From Pedobacter sp014947265 (GTDB lineage: Bacteria > Bacteroidota > Bacteroidia > Sphingobacteriales > Sphingobacteriaceae), in the NCBI RefSeq assembly GCF_014947265.1, contig NZ_JADCNK010000009.1:1-64000 (forward strand): a stretch of DNA of 64,000 nt. Direction: 5' to 3'. Position 1 is the stretch's first letter. Each line of letters opens with the position of its first letter. The position numbers and the translations under genes are program-made. The notes beneath the pieces are model-generated. The model made no database searches. It was not told the DNA's origin and saw only the letters and a program-made list of their open reading frames with translations. Positions 36,601-45,600 of this stretch are shown one piece after another.

Positions 36601-37680
36601 ATGAGCGATAAACTTAAAATTGGTATCAGTATAGGCGACGTAAACGGCATAGGTTTAGAGGTAATCATTAAAACATTATCCAATCCTGCTATTTTAAATT
36701 ATTGCACTCCAATTGTTTATGGCCACACCAAGGTTTCATCTTTTCACAGAAAAGCGAATAATTTGGGCGATTTCAGTTTCAATGTAGTGAACCATGCCAA
36801 CCAGGCACTGCCAAAAAAGGCAAACATGATTAATTGCTGGGAAGAAGATGTAAAAATCGAATTGGGTCAGGTTACAGCTACTGGTGGAAAATATGCCCTT
36901 TTATCATTGGAGCGCGCAACAGCCGATCTGGTAAATGGCGATATAGACGCTTTAGTTACTGCGCCAATTAATAAACACAACATTCAATCAGAAACTTTTG
37001 CTTTTCCGGGCCATACAGAATATCTGCAGGAAAAAAGCGGAAGTAAAGATGTGCTGATGTTTTTGATCAGCGAAAATTTACGCGTGGGTGTAGTTACTGG
37101 CCACATTCCTGTAAAAGATGTTCCAACCTCGATTACAAAAGAGAAAATCATCAGTAAATTAAAGCTGATTAATGAAAGTCTGAAAAAAGACTTCTGGATT
37201 GAAAAACCAAAAATTGCCGTTCTGGGTTTAAATCCGCACGCCAGCGATAATGGATTACTAGGGACTGAGGAAGCTGAAATTATTACACCAGCCATTCAGG
37301 AAGCCTACGATAAAGGCATTGTTTGTTTTGGACCATACCCTGCTGATGGCTTTTTCGGCAATGGCAGCTACAAACAGTTTGATGCCGTTTTAGCCATGTA
37401 CCACGATCAGGGTTTAATTCCTTTTAAAACATTAGCTTTTCACAATGGCGTAAACTATACCGCTGGTTTGAACTTCGTGCGTACCTCTCCCGATCATGGA
37501 ACAGGCTACGATATTGCAGGTAAGGACCTGGCTGATTCGACTTCATTTACTGAGGCTTTGTTTTCAGCCATCCACATTGTAAAAAACCGTCGGGAGCAGG
37601 AAGAAATGTTAGGCAACCAGTTGCGTTCAGGAGGTAAAGTTGTAGAAACGCAGTTTGATATTAAAGATGATGCTTCGTAA
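36601..37680 (+). CDS. pdxA: 4-hydroxythreonine-4-phosphate dehydrogenase PdxA
   Basis: The 359-residue enzyme of pyridoxal phosphate synthesis (DXP-dependent route) has the start motif SIGDVNGIGLE. Its metal-binding His residues lie in FPGHTEYL, in NPHASDNG and in MYHDQGLIPFK, and the C-terminal motif is TSPDHGTGYDIAGK. It oxidises 4-phosphohydroxy-threonine. The rest of the pathway is not in the window. Confidence 0.95.
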   Translation: MSDKLKIGISIGDVNGIGLEVIIKTLSNPAILNYCTPIVYGHTKVSSFHRKANNLGDFSFNVVNHANQALPKKANMINCWEEDVKIELGQVTATGGKYALLSLERATADLVNGDIDALVTAPINKHNIQSETFAFPGHTEYLQEKSGSKDVLMFLISENLRVGVVTGHIPVKDVPTSITKEKIISKLKLINESLKKDFWIEKPKIAVLGLNPHASDNGLLGTEEAEIITPAIQEAYDKGIVCFGPYPADGFFGNGSYKQFDAVLAMYHDQGLIPFKTLAFHNGVNYTAGLNFVRTSPDHGTGYDIAGKDLADSTSFTEALFSAIHIVKNRREQEEMLGNQLRSGGKVVETQFDIKDDAS

Positions 37681-37690
37681 AGCGGAAGGC

Positions 37691-37814
37691 AGAAAGACTA
37701 AAGCTGAAAGACCAAAGCAGATAAACAACAGGCTATAACAACCTTGGCCTCTGACTTCGGACACCCGACCCCGGACTTAAAAGGAGTAGAAAGACTAAAG
37801 CTGAAAGACCAAAG
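37691..37814. repeat. 27-bp direct repeat built from heptamers
   Basis: Two identical 27-bp copies lie at 37691-37717 and 37788-37814. Within each, AAAG recurs every 7 nt (37693, 37700, 37707, 37714 in the first). Between them is a five-unit heptamer array of the opposite strand (37744-37778), with GAC or GGC at 37746, 37753, 37760, 37767 and 37774. Confidence 0.85.
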
Positions 37815-37905
37815 ATGCATTAAACTCAGATGCACTAAGGTGGCTGAGGTGGTTATATATTTTTTTTTGCAAAGCAAGGCCTTGTGTTCCATCGGTTCCG
37901 AAAGT

Positions 37906-37957
37906 CCTGCTTTTCCTACAAGCCCAATGAAGAATTGGGGCTTGTAGGAAAAGCAGG
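37906..37957 (+). terminator. very long hairpin before the MFS gene
   Basis: CCTGCTTTTCCTACAAGCCC pairs with GGGCTTGTAGGAAAAGCAGG; the stem of more than 20 bp surrounds a loop of a few bases. A T-rich stretch follows. It may stop pdxA readthrough or be a mobile palindrome. It ends 34 bp before the MFS start. Confidence 0.65.
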
Positions 37958-37991
37958 TTTATTTTAGTTAAAATTGTGCATCAAATTAAAA

Positions 37992-39164
37992 ATGAGCGGC
38001 ACTAAAAAAACCAATTCCATTCTCCCTACAATTGTTATTGCACAGTTTCTCTGTACATCTTTGTGGTTTGCTGGCAATGCGGTATTACCCGACATTGTTA
38101 AAAACTTCCCAACTGAAACCAACCTTTTGGCCAATCTGACCAGTATGGTGCAGTTCGGTTTTATAAGCGGAACTTTAGTATTTGCCTTTTTTGCCATTTC
38201 TGATATTTTTCCACCCTCAAAAGTGTTCTTTATCTGTGGAATTGCAGCTGCCTTGTTTAATCTTGGCATCTGTTTAGAACTACCCGATGTCCATTTATTA
38301 CTGCTTTTTCGCTTTTTAACTGGTTTTATGCTGGCTGGAATTTACCCCGTTGGCATGAAAATAGCATCCGATTATTTTAAAGACGGACTAGGAAAATCCT
38401 TAGGTTTTTTAGTTGGCGCCTTGGTTTTGGGTACTGCTTTCCCTCATTTATTAAAAACATTTACTGCAAATTTTGCCTGGCAATATGTAATCTTTGCTAC
38501 TTCGGGTTTATCTCTAACTGGAGCAATTGCTATTTTATGGTTTGTGCCAAACGGCCCATTTAGAACTGCCGGACAAAAATTTGATTTCCGTTCTTGTTTT
38601 AACGGCTTTAAAGATCCTGATTTTCGATCTGCTGCTTTCGGCTATTTCGGGCACATGTGGGAACTTTATACCTTTTGGGCTTTTTTACCCGGCATGCTGC
38701 TGCTTTACAATACTAAACATGTACATACAACTTTAAATATACCTCTGTTTTCGTTCCTAATTATCGCATCGGGAGGTTTATCTTGCATGATTGGCGGTTT
38801 GCTCTCACAAAAATTTGGTGCAAAACGAGTTGCCACCATTGCCCTTTTCATTTCAGGGTTATGCTGCCTGCTCTCTCCGCTCTTCCTATTCAGCGGCTCA
38901 GTCTATTCTTTTCTTATCTTTTTATTCTGCTGGGGTTTATCCGGAACGGCCGATTCGCCCCTTTTTTCTTCCTTAATTGCTAAAAATGCACCAGAAAGTT
39001 TAAGGGGAACTTCATTAACGCTGGTCAATTGTATTGGCTTTGCGATTACGATTATTAGTATCCAGACGGTCAACTTATTATCAAAACAGCTAAATGTTCA
39101 ATATCTTTATATGGTATTGGCTATTGGACCGGTTTTGGGATTGTGGGCATTAAAAACAAAATAA
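37992..39164 (+). CDS. MFS transporter
   Basis: The ATG at 37992 gives the N-terminus MSGTKKTNSILPTIV and is preferred over an upstream TTG. The 390-residue protein has about 12 membrane helices and fits the major facilitator superfamily. The loop 2-3 region is degenerate. The substrate is unknown. It is one base from the small membrane-protein gene downstream, with which it is probably cotranscribed. Confidence 0.88.
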   Translation: MSGTKKTNSILPTIVIAQFLCTSLWFAGNAVLPDIVKNFPTETNLLANLTSMVQFGFISGTLVFAFFAISDIFPPSKVFFICGIAAALFNLGICLELPDVHLLLLFRFLTGFMLAGIYPVGMKIASDYFKDGLGKSLGFLVGALVLGTAFPHLLKTFTANFAWQYVIFATSGLSLTGAIAILWFVPNGPFRTAGQKFDFRSCFNGFKDPDFRSAAFGYFGHMWELYTFWAFLPGMLLLYNTKHVHTTLNIPLFSFLIIASGGLSCMIGGLLSQKFGAKRVATIALFISGLCCLLSPLFLFSGSVYSFLIFLFCWGLSGTADSPLFSSLIAKNAPESLRGTSLTLVNCIGFAITIISIQTVNLLSKQLNVQYLYMVLAIGPVLGLWALKTK

Positions 39165-39165
39165 T

Positions 39166-39366
39166 ATGCTTTTAAAATTTGGAATATCCTTAGTTATAAT
39201 TGGTATTATAATGTTTATATACGGCATCTCATTATTTAGCTACAGGGGAGACTTAAGCTTCATTTTAAAAGATCTCGGAGAATACTCAATTGTTTTATGG
39301 CTACCTGTTTTGATTATTGGAACCATCCTTACTATAATTGCAAGAATAATAAAAAAAATAAAATGA
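39166..39366 (+). CDS. small two-helix membrane protein (66 residues)
   Basis: It starts one base after the MFS stop and its TGA overlaps the ATG of the sulfurtransferase (ATGA). The protein is nearly all hydrophobic, with two helices at about 3-25 and 40-60, and a Lys-rich end. No family is recognised. The tight coupling on both sides supports that it is translated. Confidence 0.6.
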   Translation: MLLKFGISLVIIGIIMFIYGISLFSYRGDLSFILKDLGEYSIVLWLPVLIIGTILTIIARIIKKIK

Positions 39367-40202
39367 AATCACTATCCCCAATTATAAAACCCGAAGAATT
39401 AACCTGGTTAAACCAGGATGATGAAATTGTAATCATCGATACCAGTGCTGGTTCAAAAGCCAGATACGATGAACAACATCTAGCTGGAGCCATTTTTGCA
39501 GATGTAAATGAAGATTTAGCCAACATTGGCGATTTTGCAATTGGCGGACGTCATCCTTTACCAACATTCGACCAGTTTTCCAACGTATTGCAAAAACTCG
39601 GGGTTACAGAACATAGCCACGTTATTGTTTACGATGATAAGAATGGCGGTAACGCAGCAGCGAGGCTTTGGTGGATGCTAAGAGCAATCGGTCATAACAA
39701 AGTGCAGGTTATTGATGGAGGCTTCCAGGCGGCTGTTAAAGCAGGCTTCCCAACTACCGATAAAGTTGAAGTTCCAAAATCGGTTGATCCTTATGAAGTG
39801 AAAGCATGGACTTTCCCTTTATCCGACATCAACGAAGTTGAAAAAGTAGCCAAAACTGACGATTACATTGTGATCGACGTACGCGATGCCAACCGTTTTG
39901 CAGGTTTAACTGAACCTATTGATTTAATTGCAGGTCATATCCCTGGAGCGGCCAATATTCCTTATACCGAAAATTTAGATGCAAACGGTGCTTTCCTTGC
40001 TCCTGAAATATTAAAAGAAAAATACGAAGAAGCCCTTGCGCATGTAAAGCCCGAAAATGTGATTGTTCATTGTGGCTCGGGCATTACCGCCTGCCATACG
40101 CTACTAGCTATGGATTATGCAGGCTTAGCCATCCCTAAACTTTATGTTGGTTCCTGGAGCGAATGGAGCAGGAATAATAAAGAAATGATATTAGCAAACT
40201 AA
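39363..40202 (+). CDS. sulfurtransferase with two rhodanese domains
   Basis: The ATG at 39363 overlaps the previous stop. The 279-residue protein has an N-terminal inactive rhodanese domain and a C-terminal active one with the catalytic Cys in VHCGSGITACHTL. The CGSGVTA-type loop is typical of 3-mercaptopyruvate sulfurtransferases rather than thiosulfate enzymes. It transfers sulfur to thiols or cyanide in the cytoplasm. Confidence 0.92.
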   Translation: MKSLSPIIKPEELTWLNQDDEIVIIDTSAGSKARYDEQHLAGAIFADVNEDLANIGDFAIGGRHPLPTFDQFSNVLQKLGVTEHSHVIVYDDKNGGNAAARLWWMLRAIGHNKVQVIDGGFQAAVKAGFPTTDKVEVPKSVDPYEVKAWTFPLSDINEVEKVAKTDDYIVIDVRDANRFAGLTEPIDLIAGHIPGAANIPYTENLDANGAFLAPEILKEKYEEALAHVKPENVIVHCGSGITACHTLLAMDYAGLAIPKLYVGSWSEWSRNNKEMILAN

Positions 40203-40211
40203 CCATATTAC

Positions 40212-40247
40212 AGACCTTACAGGTTTCAGAAACCTGTAAGGTCTTTC
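40212..40247 (+). terminator. terminator after the sulfurtransferase gene
   Basis: A perfect 15-bp stem (40212-40226 with 40230-40244) with a 3-nt loop is followed by a short T run, 10 bp after the stop codon. Confidence 0.85.
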
Positions 40248-40331
40248 AGTATTTCGATTAACATTCTGAAAACCTGTCCGATTAACGCCAACAATTTTTA
40301 AAAAACATTTTTAATCTAATTTTTTTATCCC

Positions 40332-40339
40332 TACATTTG
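40332..40339 (+). promoter_or_regulatory. -7 box TACATTTG of the DUF177-rpmF-plsX-fabH-acc operon
   Basis: This is a perfect TAnnTTTG match 22 bp before the TTG start of the DUF177 gene. It lies just after a strong terminator, as expected for the head of a new operon. Confidence 0.7.
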
Positions 40340-40361
40340 CAGGCTAAAATTTTACAGTACT

Positions 40362-40892
40362 TTGAACCCACTAAAACAATTTTCATTACCGTTTACCGGA
40401 TTAAAATTGGGAATACATCAGTTTGATTATGAGCTCGATGATACCTTTTTTAATGCATTTGAGTACTCGTTAATTAAAAGTGGAAATTTAAAGGTAGACC
40501 TGGAACTTGATAAACAAGAGACCATGTTGCTTCTAAAATTCAAAGTTATTGGTACCGTAAATTTAGATTGTGATAAATGTTTATCTGAGTTTTCATTCCC
40601 GGTAAATCTTTACGAACGTCAGATCGTAAAGTTTGCAGAAGCCGAAATGGAAAGTGATGATGAAGAAATTATCTCATTAAGCCGAAAAGACACCGAGATT
40701 GATATATCGGGCCCTTTATACGAGATGATTAACGTAGCGGTACCTTATATCAAAAACTGCGAGCAGGCAGGTAAAGATTGCGATCAGGAAATGATTGACC
40801 GCTTAAATCAGTTATCTATCCAAAAGCAGGCTGAAGAAAATGAACAAACAAGCGACCCACGTTGGGAAGCCCTTAATAAGTTAAAAAAATAA
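40362..40892 (+). CDS. DUF177 (YceD-like) protein upstream of rpmF
   Basis: The 176-residue protein belongs to the DUF177 family, which is almost always encoded before rpmF and is linked to 23S rRNA accumulation in other bacteria. It has the CxxC motif CDKCLSEF and a Cys pair at CEQAGKDC. TTG at 40362 is the best start: it is 22 bp after a perfect promoter box, and the next in-frame ATG would remove the conserved N-terminus. The next gene follows after 15 bp. Confidence 0.85.
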   Translation: MNPLKQFSLPFTGLKLGIHQFDYELDDTFFNAFEYSLIKSGNLKVDLELDKQETMLLLKFKVIGTVNLDCDKCLSEFSFPVNLYERQIVKFAEAEMESDDEEIISLSRKDTEIDISGPLYEMINVAVPYIKNCEQAGKDCDQEMIDRLNQLSIQKQAEENEQTSDPRWEALNKLKK

Positions 40893-40907
40893 TTAGATTA
40901 TACAGCA

Positions 40908-41099
40908 ATGGCACATCCAAAACGGAAAATCTCGAAACAGAGAAAAAATAAAAGAAGAACGCACTATAAAGCTGTTACTCCTTCTTTAGCAACATGCTCG
41001 GCAACAGGTGCTATCCACGTACCTCACCGTGCTTACAACGTTGATGGTAACTTATACTACAACGGCAAACTGGTTATCGAAAATACTCAGATAGGGTAA
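40908..41099 (+). CDS. rpmF: 50S ribosomal protein L32
   Basis: The 63-residue basic protein begins MAHPKRKISKQRKNKRRTHY, the classic L32 N-terminus. The Cys residues of zinc-type L32 are mostly absent. It lies 15 bp after DUF177 and upstream of plsX, the usual order. Confidence 0.96.
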   Translation: MAHPKRKISKQRKNKRRTHYKAVTPSLATCSATGAIHVPHRAYNVDGNLYYNGKLVIENTQIG

Positions 41100-41200
41100 T
41101 TTTCTTAAAAAATTGTTTGTGTTTTCAGCGGCTTTAGTCATACCTTAGTCAACTGAAAAATTCAGGATTACACCTGACTTAACACAAACAGATTTTTTCT

Positions 41201-42139
41201 ATGAAAATAGGCCTCGACATAATGGGCGGAGACTATGCTCCCAAAGCAATTGTTTTGGGAGCAATAGCTGCTCATCAATCGCTTAACGCTGGAGAGCATT
41301 TAGTTCTTATTGGCGATACCGAACAGATTAAACCCATTCTTGCAGAAGAAGGTTTTAATCCAGATCATTTTGAATACGTTCATACTGATGAAGTAATTGG
41401 TATGGGCGAACATCCCACCAAAGCAATCGTTCAGAAACCGAATTCGAGCATAGCTGTTGGTTTTAACCTTTTAAAAGAAGGTAAAATCGACTCTTTTGCA
41501 AGTGCTGGTAACTCTGGAGCCATGTTGGTTGGCGCAGTCTTTAGCGTTAAAACCATCCCGGGCATTATCCGTCCTTGTTTATGTACAATTCTTCCAAAAA
41601 TTAAAGGCGGTACCGGCTTACTGTTAGATGTAGGTGCAAATGCCGACTGCAAACCTGATATTTTATTACAATTTGGCGTTTTGGGCAGTTTATATGCAGA
41701 AAATTTGTTGCAGATCAATGATCCGAAAGTTGCCCTGATAAATATTGGCGAAGAAGATGAAAAAGGAAATATGCTAAGCATGGCTACTTTCCCGTTAATG
41801 AAAGAAACCAGCCTGTTCAACTTTGTTGGAAATGTGGAAGGTAGGGATTTATTTAATGATAAAGCCGATGTGATTGTTTGCGATGGTTTTACCGGAAATA
41901 TAATGCTAAAATTAGCAGAATCGTTTTACGTACTTACCATCAAAAAAGGACTTAAAGATGAGTTCTTCGATCGTTTTAATTATGAACAGTACGGTGGAAG
42001 CCCGGTTCTGGGTGTTAACGCTCCCGTTGTTATCGGACATGGAATTTCCAGCCCGCTAGCTGTTAAAAATATGGTTCTCCAATCCAGGGAAATGATTACT
42101 ACCGGATTGGTAGAAAAAATTAGAATGGCATTTAAATAA
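41201..42139 (+). CDS. plsX: phosphate acyltransferase PlsX
   Basis: The 312-residue enzyme begins with KIGLDIMGGDYAPKAIVLGA, the family signature. It also has NSGAMLVGA and VCDGFTGNIMLKL. It makes acyl phosphate from acyl-ACP for phospholipid synthesis. It precedes fabH by 18 bp. Confidence 0.96.
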   Translation: MKIGLDIMGGDYAPKAIVLGAIAAHQSLNAGEHLVLIGDTEQIKPILAEEGFNPDHFEYVHTDEVIGMGEHPTKAIVQKPNSSIAVGFNLLKEGKIDSFASAGNSGAMLVGAVFSVKTIPGIIRPCLCTILPKIKGGTGLLLDVGANADCKPDILLQFGVLGSLYAENLLQINDPKVALINIGEEDEKGNMLSMATFPLMKETSLFNFVGNVEGRDLFNDKADVIVCDGFTGNIMLKLAESFYVLTIKKGLKDEFFDRFNYEQYGGSPVLGVNAPVVIGHGISSPLAVKNMVLQSREMITTGLVEKIRMAFK

Positions 42140-42157
42140 TTTATTAAAATTCTTAAA

Positions 42158-43156
42158 ATGAGTAAAATTCACGCTGCTATTACAGCAGTAAATGGTTACG
42201 TTCCCGACTATGTGCTTACAAACACAGAGTTAGAAACCATGGTTGATACTTCGGATGAATGGATTACCAGCAGAACGGGAATTAAAGAACGTAGAATTTT
42301 AAAGGGAGAAGGTTTAGGTACTTCTGATATGGCTGTTCATGCCGTAAACGGTTTACTTAAAAAGAGGGGAATTGATGCAAGTGAAATTGAACTGATTATC
42401 TTTTGCACCACTACTCCTGATTTTACTTTCCCTGCAACAGCAAACGTCTTAGCAGATAAAATCGGGGCTAAAAATGCATGGGGTTACGATTTACAGGCCG
42501 CTTGTTCTGGCTTTATTTTCGGACTTGCTACAGGTGCATCATTCATCGAATCAGGTAGACATAAAAAAGTTTTAGTAGTTGGTGGCGATAAAATGTCGTC
42601 AATCATTAACTATGAAGACCGTACAACCTGCATCATTTTTGGCGATGGTTGTGGCTGCGCCTTGCTAGAACCAAATGAAGAAGGATTGGGAATCCAGGAT
42701 TCGATATTAAGAACAGATGGTTCGGGTAGAGATTTCTTAGGCATGAAAGCTGGTGGTTCGGTTAAACCTGCAACACACGAAACCATTGATGCCAGAGAGC
42801 ATTTTGCTCACCAGGAAGGACCAACGGTATTTAAATTTGCCGTAACCAATATGGCTGATGTAGCTGCAGAAATTATGGAACGCAATGGCCTAACCGCTGA
42901 TGATGTGGCATGGTTAGTACCGCACCAGGCCAACAAACGCATTATCGATGCTACAGCAAGCCGCATGGGCGTTACAACTGATAAGGTGATGATCAACATC
43001 GAACGCTACGGAAATACAACTAACGGAACAATTCCTTTATGTTTATGGGAATGGGAAAGCAGGTTGAAAAAAGGTGACAACATCGTTTTAGCTGCATTCG
43101 GTGGCGGCTTTACCTGGGGTTCAGTGTACCTTAAATGGGCTTACGATACAAATTAG
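42158..43156 (+). CDS. fabH: 3-oxoacyl-ACP synthase III FabH
   Basis: The 332-residue enzyme starts fatty-acid synthesis by condensing acyl-CoA with malonyl-ACP. Its triad is Cys116 in LQAACSGFIFGL, His in LVPHQANKRI and Asn in ERYGNTTNGT. Its place in the plsX-fabH-accB-accC block marks it as the housekeeping copy, unlike the homologue at 33052-34098. Confidence 0.96.
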   Translation: MSKIHAAITAVNGYVPDYVLTNTELETMVDTSDEWITSRTGIKERRILKGEGLGTSDMAVHAVNGLLKKRGIDASEIELIIFCTTTPDFTFPATANVLADKIGAKNAWGYDLQAACSGFIFGLATGASFIESGRHKKVLVVGGDKMSSIINYEDRTTCIIFGDGCGCALLEPNEEGLGIQDSILRTDGSGRDFLGMKAGGSVKPATHETIDAREHFAHQEGPTVFKFAVTNMADVAAEIMERNGLTADDVAWLVPHQANKRIIDATASRMGVTTDKVMINIERYGNTTNGTIPLCLWEWESRLKKGDNIVLAAFGGGFTWGSVYLKWAYDTN

Positions 43157-43188
43157 TCAGAAGTCTTTAGTCGTGAGTCAGAAGTCAT
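43154..43188 (+). repeat. heptamer array, five units of NAGTCNN type
   Basis: TAGTCAG, AAGTCTT, TAGTCGT, GAGTCAG and AAGTCAT follow with exact 7-nt spacing. The first unit contains the TAG stop codon of fabH. Confidence 0.8.
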
Positions 43189-43272
43189 AGACTACTCAGA
43201 TAAAAAATAAAACAAAAAAAGTATAACTTAGTTAATTCAATAAACACTATTTTTTACATAAAAGCCTAAAAA

Positions 43273-43749
43273 ATGGATATCAAACAAATACAGGAACTGA
43301 TTAAATTTGTTTCTCGTTCTGGAGTAAATGAAGTTGCTATTGAGCAGGAAAACTTCAAAATCACGATCAAAACAAACCAGGCACCAACAGTTGTGCATGC
43401 TACCGTACCCCAAGCTCCGCTTGTACAGGCTGCTGCCCCTGTTGCAACAGCTCCTACTGCTCCAAATGCAGCAACACCTGCTGTACCTGCTGCAGAAGAC
43501 ACTTCAAAATACATTACTATTAAATCGCCAATGATCGGTACTTTCTATCGTTCAGCTAGTCCGGAAAAACCAATGTTTGTTAACGTTGGCGATGAGGTTA
43601 GCACAGGTAAGGTAGTTTGTATTATTGAGGCAATGAAACTTTTTAACGAGATTGAAAGTGAAGTTTCAGGCCGTATTGTTAAAATATTGGTAGATAATGC
43701 ATCACCTGTAGAATACGACCAACCGTTATTTTTAGTAGAACCTATTTAA
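43273..43749 (+). CDS. accB: acetyl-CoA carboxylase biotin carboxyl carrier protein
   Basis: The 158-residue protein has an N-terminal docking region, an Ala/Pro-rich linker (about 45-73) and a biotinyl domain with the biotin-accepting Lys122 in EAMKLFNE. It carries carboxyl-biotin between AccC and the carboxyltransferase. Confidence 0.96.
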   Translation: MDIKQIQELIKFVSRSGVNEVAIEQENFKITIKTNQAPTVVHATVPQAPLVQAAAPVATAPTAPNAATPAVPAAEDTSKYITIKSPMIGTFYRSASPEKPMFVNVGDEVSTGKVVCIIEAMKLFNEIESEVSGRIVKILVDNASPVEYDQPLFLVEPI

Positions 43750-43850
43750 TAATAACGTTACCTTACGCCTTGGTCTGTGTCCTCACTAACCGGAATACCG
43801 TAAAATTACGATGATCTTCAGTTTTGCATTTAACAAACTGAAAAATATAA

Positions 43851-43874
43851 ATGGTTCGTGGCGACACGAACCAT
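43851..43874 (+). other. GNRA-tetraloop hairpin between accB and accC
   Basis: A perfect 10-bp stem, ATGGTTCGTG with CACGAACCAT, is closed by GCGA, a GNRA tetraloop. No T tract follows, so it looks like an mRNA structure (processing, stability or protein site) rather than a terminator. Confidence 0.6.
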
Positions 43875-43966
43875 GGCATTTAATTTAAAATTTGAATATA
43901 TCGGTTTACATTACGCTAAATGATCAGTGTAATCATATCATCGGTGTAATCATCAATTAAAAAATT

Positions 43967-45307
43967 ATGTTTAAAAAAATACTAATTGCCAACAGGGGTG
44001 AAATCGCTTTGCGTATTATCCGTACCTGTAAGGAAATGGGCATCAAAACGGTTGCTGTTTACTCTACCGCAGATCGCGAGAGTTTACATGTACGTTTTGC
44101 TGATGAGGCTGTTTGTATTGGCCCCCCACCTAGTAAAGATTCTTATTTAAATATCCCAAATATTATCTCGGCTGCAGAACTAACTAACGCCGATGCCATA
44201 CACCCAGGTTATGGTTTTTTATCAGAAAACGCTAAGTTTTCTAACATTTGCCGCGAGTACAACATCAAATTTATTGGTGCTACCCCAGAGCAGATTAATG
44301 GAATGGGCGATAAAGCTTCGGCAAAAGAAACCATGAAAATTGCGGGTGTTCCTACCATCCCAGGATCTGAAGGCTTGCTTAACAGTGTTAAGGAAGGTAT
44401 TGCAATTGCCAATGAAATGGGCTACCCTGTAATTCTGAAAGCAACTGCCGGTGGTGGTGGTCGTGGTATGCGGGTAGTTTGGAAAGATGAAGATTTCGAA
44501 AATGCCTGGGATAGTGCCCGTCAGGAATCTGGCGCTGCTTTTGGTAATGATGGTTTATATTTAGAAAAATATATCGAAGATCCACGCCACATTGAAATCC
44601 AGATTATCGGAGATCAGTTTGGTACAGCCTGCCACTTATCGGAACGCGATTGTTCAATTCAACGCCGCCACCAGAAACTGGTTGAGGAATCTCCTTCTCC
44701 ATTTATGACCGATGAACTTCGTGTTAGAATGGGTGAAGCTGCCATTAAAGGCGCTATGGCTGTAAATTATGAAGGAGCAGGTACCATCGAATTTTTGGTT
44801 GATAAACACCGTAATTTCTACTTCATGGAAATGAACACCCGTATCCAGGTAGAGCACCCGGTTACTGAAGAGGTAATCAACTTCGATTTAATTAAAGAAC
44901 AGATTAAAGTTGCTGCGGGAATCCCGATTTCAGGCAAAAACTATACACCGGAAATGCACGCCATTGAGTGTCGTATCAATGCAGAAGATCCAGCGAACAA
45001 CTTCCGTCCTTCACCAGGTAGAATTACTAATTTCCACTCTCCGGGTGGCCATGGTGTTCGTGTAGATACCCATGTGTATGCAGGTTATTCAATTCCTTCT
45101 AACTACGATTCGATGATCGCCAAGTTGATCTGTGTAGCGCAAACACGTGAAGAGGCTATTTGTACGATGGAGCGTGCATTAAGCGAATTCGTAATTGAAG
45201 GTATTAAAACTACCATTCCTTTCCATTTACAATTGATGAAAGATCCTAACTTCAGGGCAGGAAATTTTACCACCAAGTTTATGGAAACTTTCGAGTTTAC
45301 GGAATAA
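43967..45307 (+). CDS. accC: acetyl-CoA carboxylase biotin carboxylase subunit
   Basis: The 446-residue ATP-grasp enzyme carboxylates biotin on AccB. It has MFKKILIANRGEIALRIIRT at the start, the glycine-rich loop KATAGGGGRGMR, the catalytic EMNTRIQVEHPVTE and a normal length. It is 217 bp downstream of accB, with a hairpin between them. Confidence 0.97.
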   Translation: MFKKILIANRGEIALRIIRTCKEMGIKTVAVYSTADRESLHVRFADEAVCIGPPPSKDSYLNIPNIISAAELTNADAIHPGYGFLSENAKFSNICREYNIKFIGATPEQINGMGDKASAKETMKIAGVPTIPGSEGLLNSVKEGIAIANEMGYPVILKATAGGGGRGMRVVWKDEDFENAWDSARQESGAAFGNDGLYLEKYIEDPRHIEIQIIGDQFGTACHLSERDCSIQRRHQKLVEESPSPFMTDELRVRMGEAAIKGAMAVNYEGAGTIEFLVDKHRNFYFMEMNTRIQVEHPVTEEVINFDLIKEQIKVAAGIPISGKNYTPEMHAIECRINAEDPANNFRPSPGRITNFHSPGGHGVRVDTHVYAGYSIPSNYDSMIAKLICVAQTREEAICTMERALSEFVIEGIKTTIPFHLQLMKDPNFRAGNFTTKFMETFEFTE

Positions 45308-45328
45308 TATAAACGATTATAAAAATTT

Positions 45329-45365
45329 AAATCCCATTTTGATAAAACAGAATGGGATTTTTCTT
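45329..45365 (+). terminator. terminator after accC
   Basis: AAATCCCATT pairs with AATGGGATTT around a 12-nt loop and is followed by TTCTTT, 22 bp after the accC stop. Confidence 0.8.
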
Positions 45366-45402
45366 TATTAAAAATTTTAGAATTATTTCAGTAATTTGAA
45401 TT

Positions 45403-45600
45403 ATGGAAACATTAATTGTACATCCGGAAAACAAGGCTCAATTAAATGCTGTAAAGCAGGTTTTAAAAGCCATGAAGATTTCTTTTGAAAAAGAGAATAA
45501 ACCTTACAATCCAGAATTTGTAGAAAAAATTTTGCAAGGAGATAAAGATTTCAAAGAGGGAAAATTCACAAAAGTTGATTTAGAAAATCTATGGAAATAG
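45403..45600 (+). CDS. DUF2683-type antitoxin
   Basis: The 65-residue protein begins METLIVHPENKAQLNAVKQV, the pattern of the DUF2683 antitoxin family. In Bacteroidota these usually pair with RelE/YoeB-type toxins. The C-terminal part (KFTKVDLENLWK) would bind the toxin. The following toxin frame overlaps its last codons (ATG at 45591) but is broken, so the antitoxin now seems to stand alone. Confidence 0.75.
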   Translation: METLIVHPENKAQLNAVKQVLKAMKISFEKENKPYNPEFVEKILQGDKDFKEGKFTKVDLENLWK

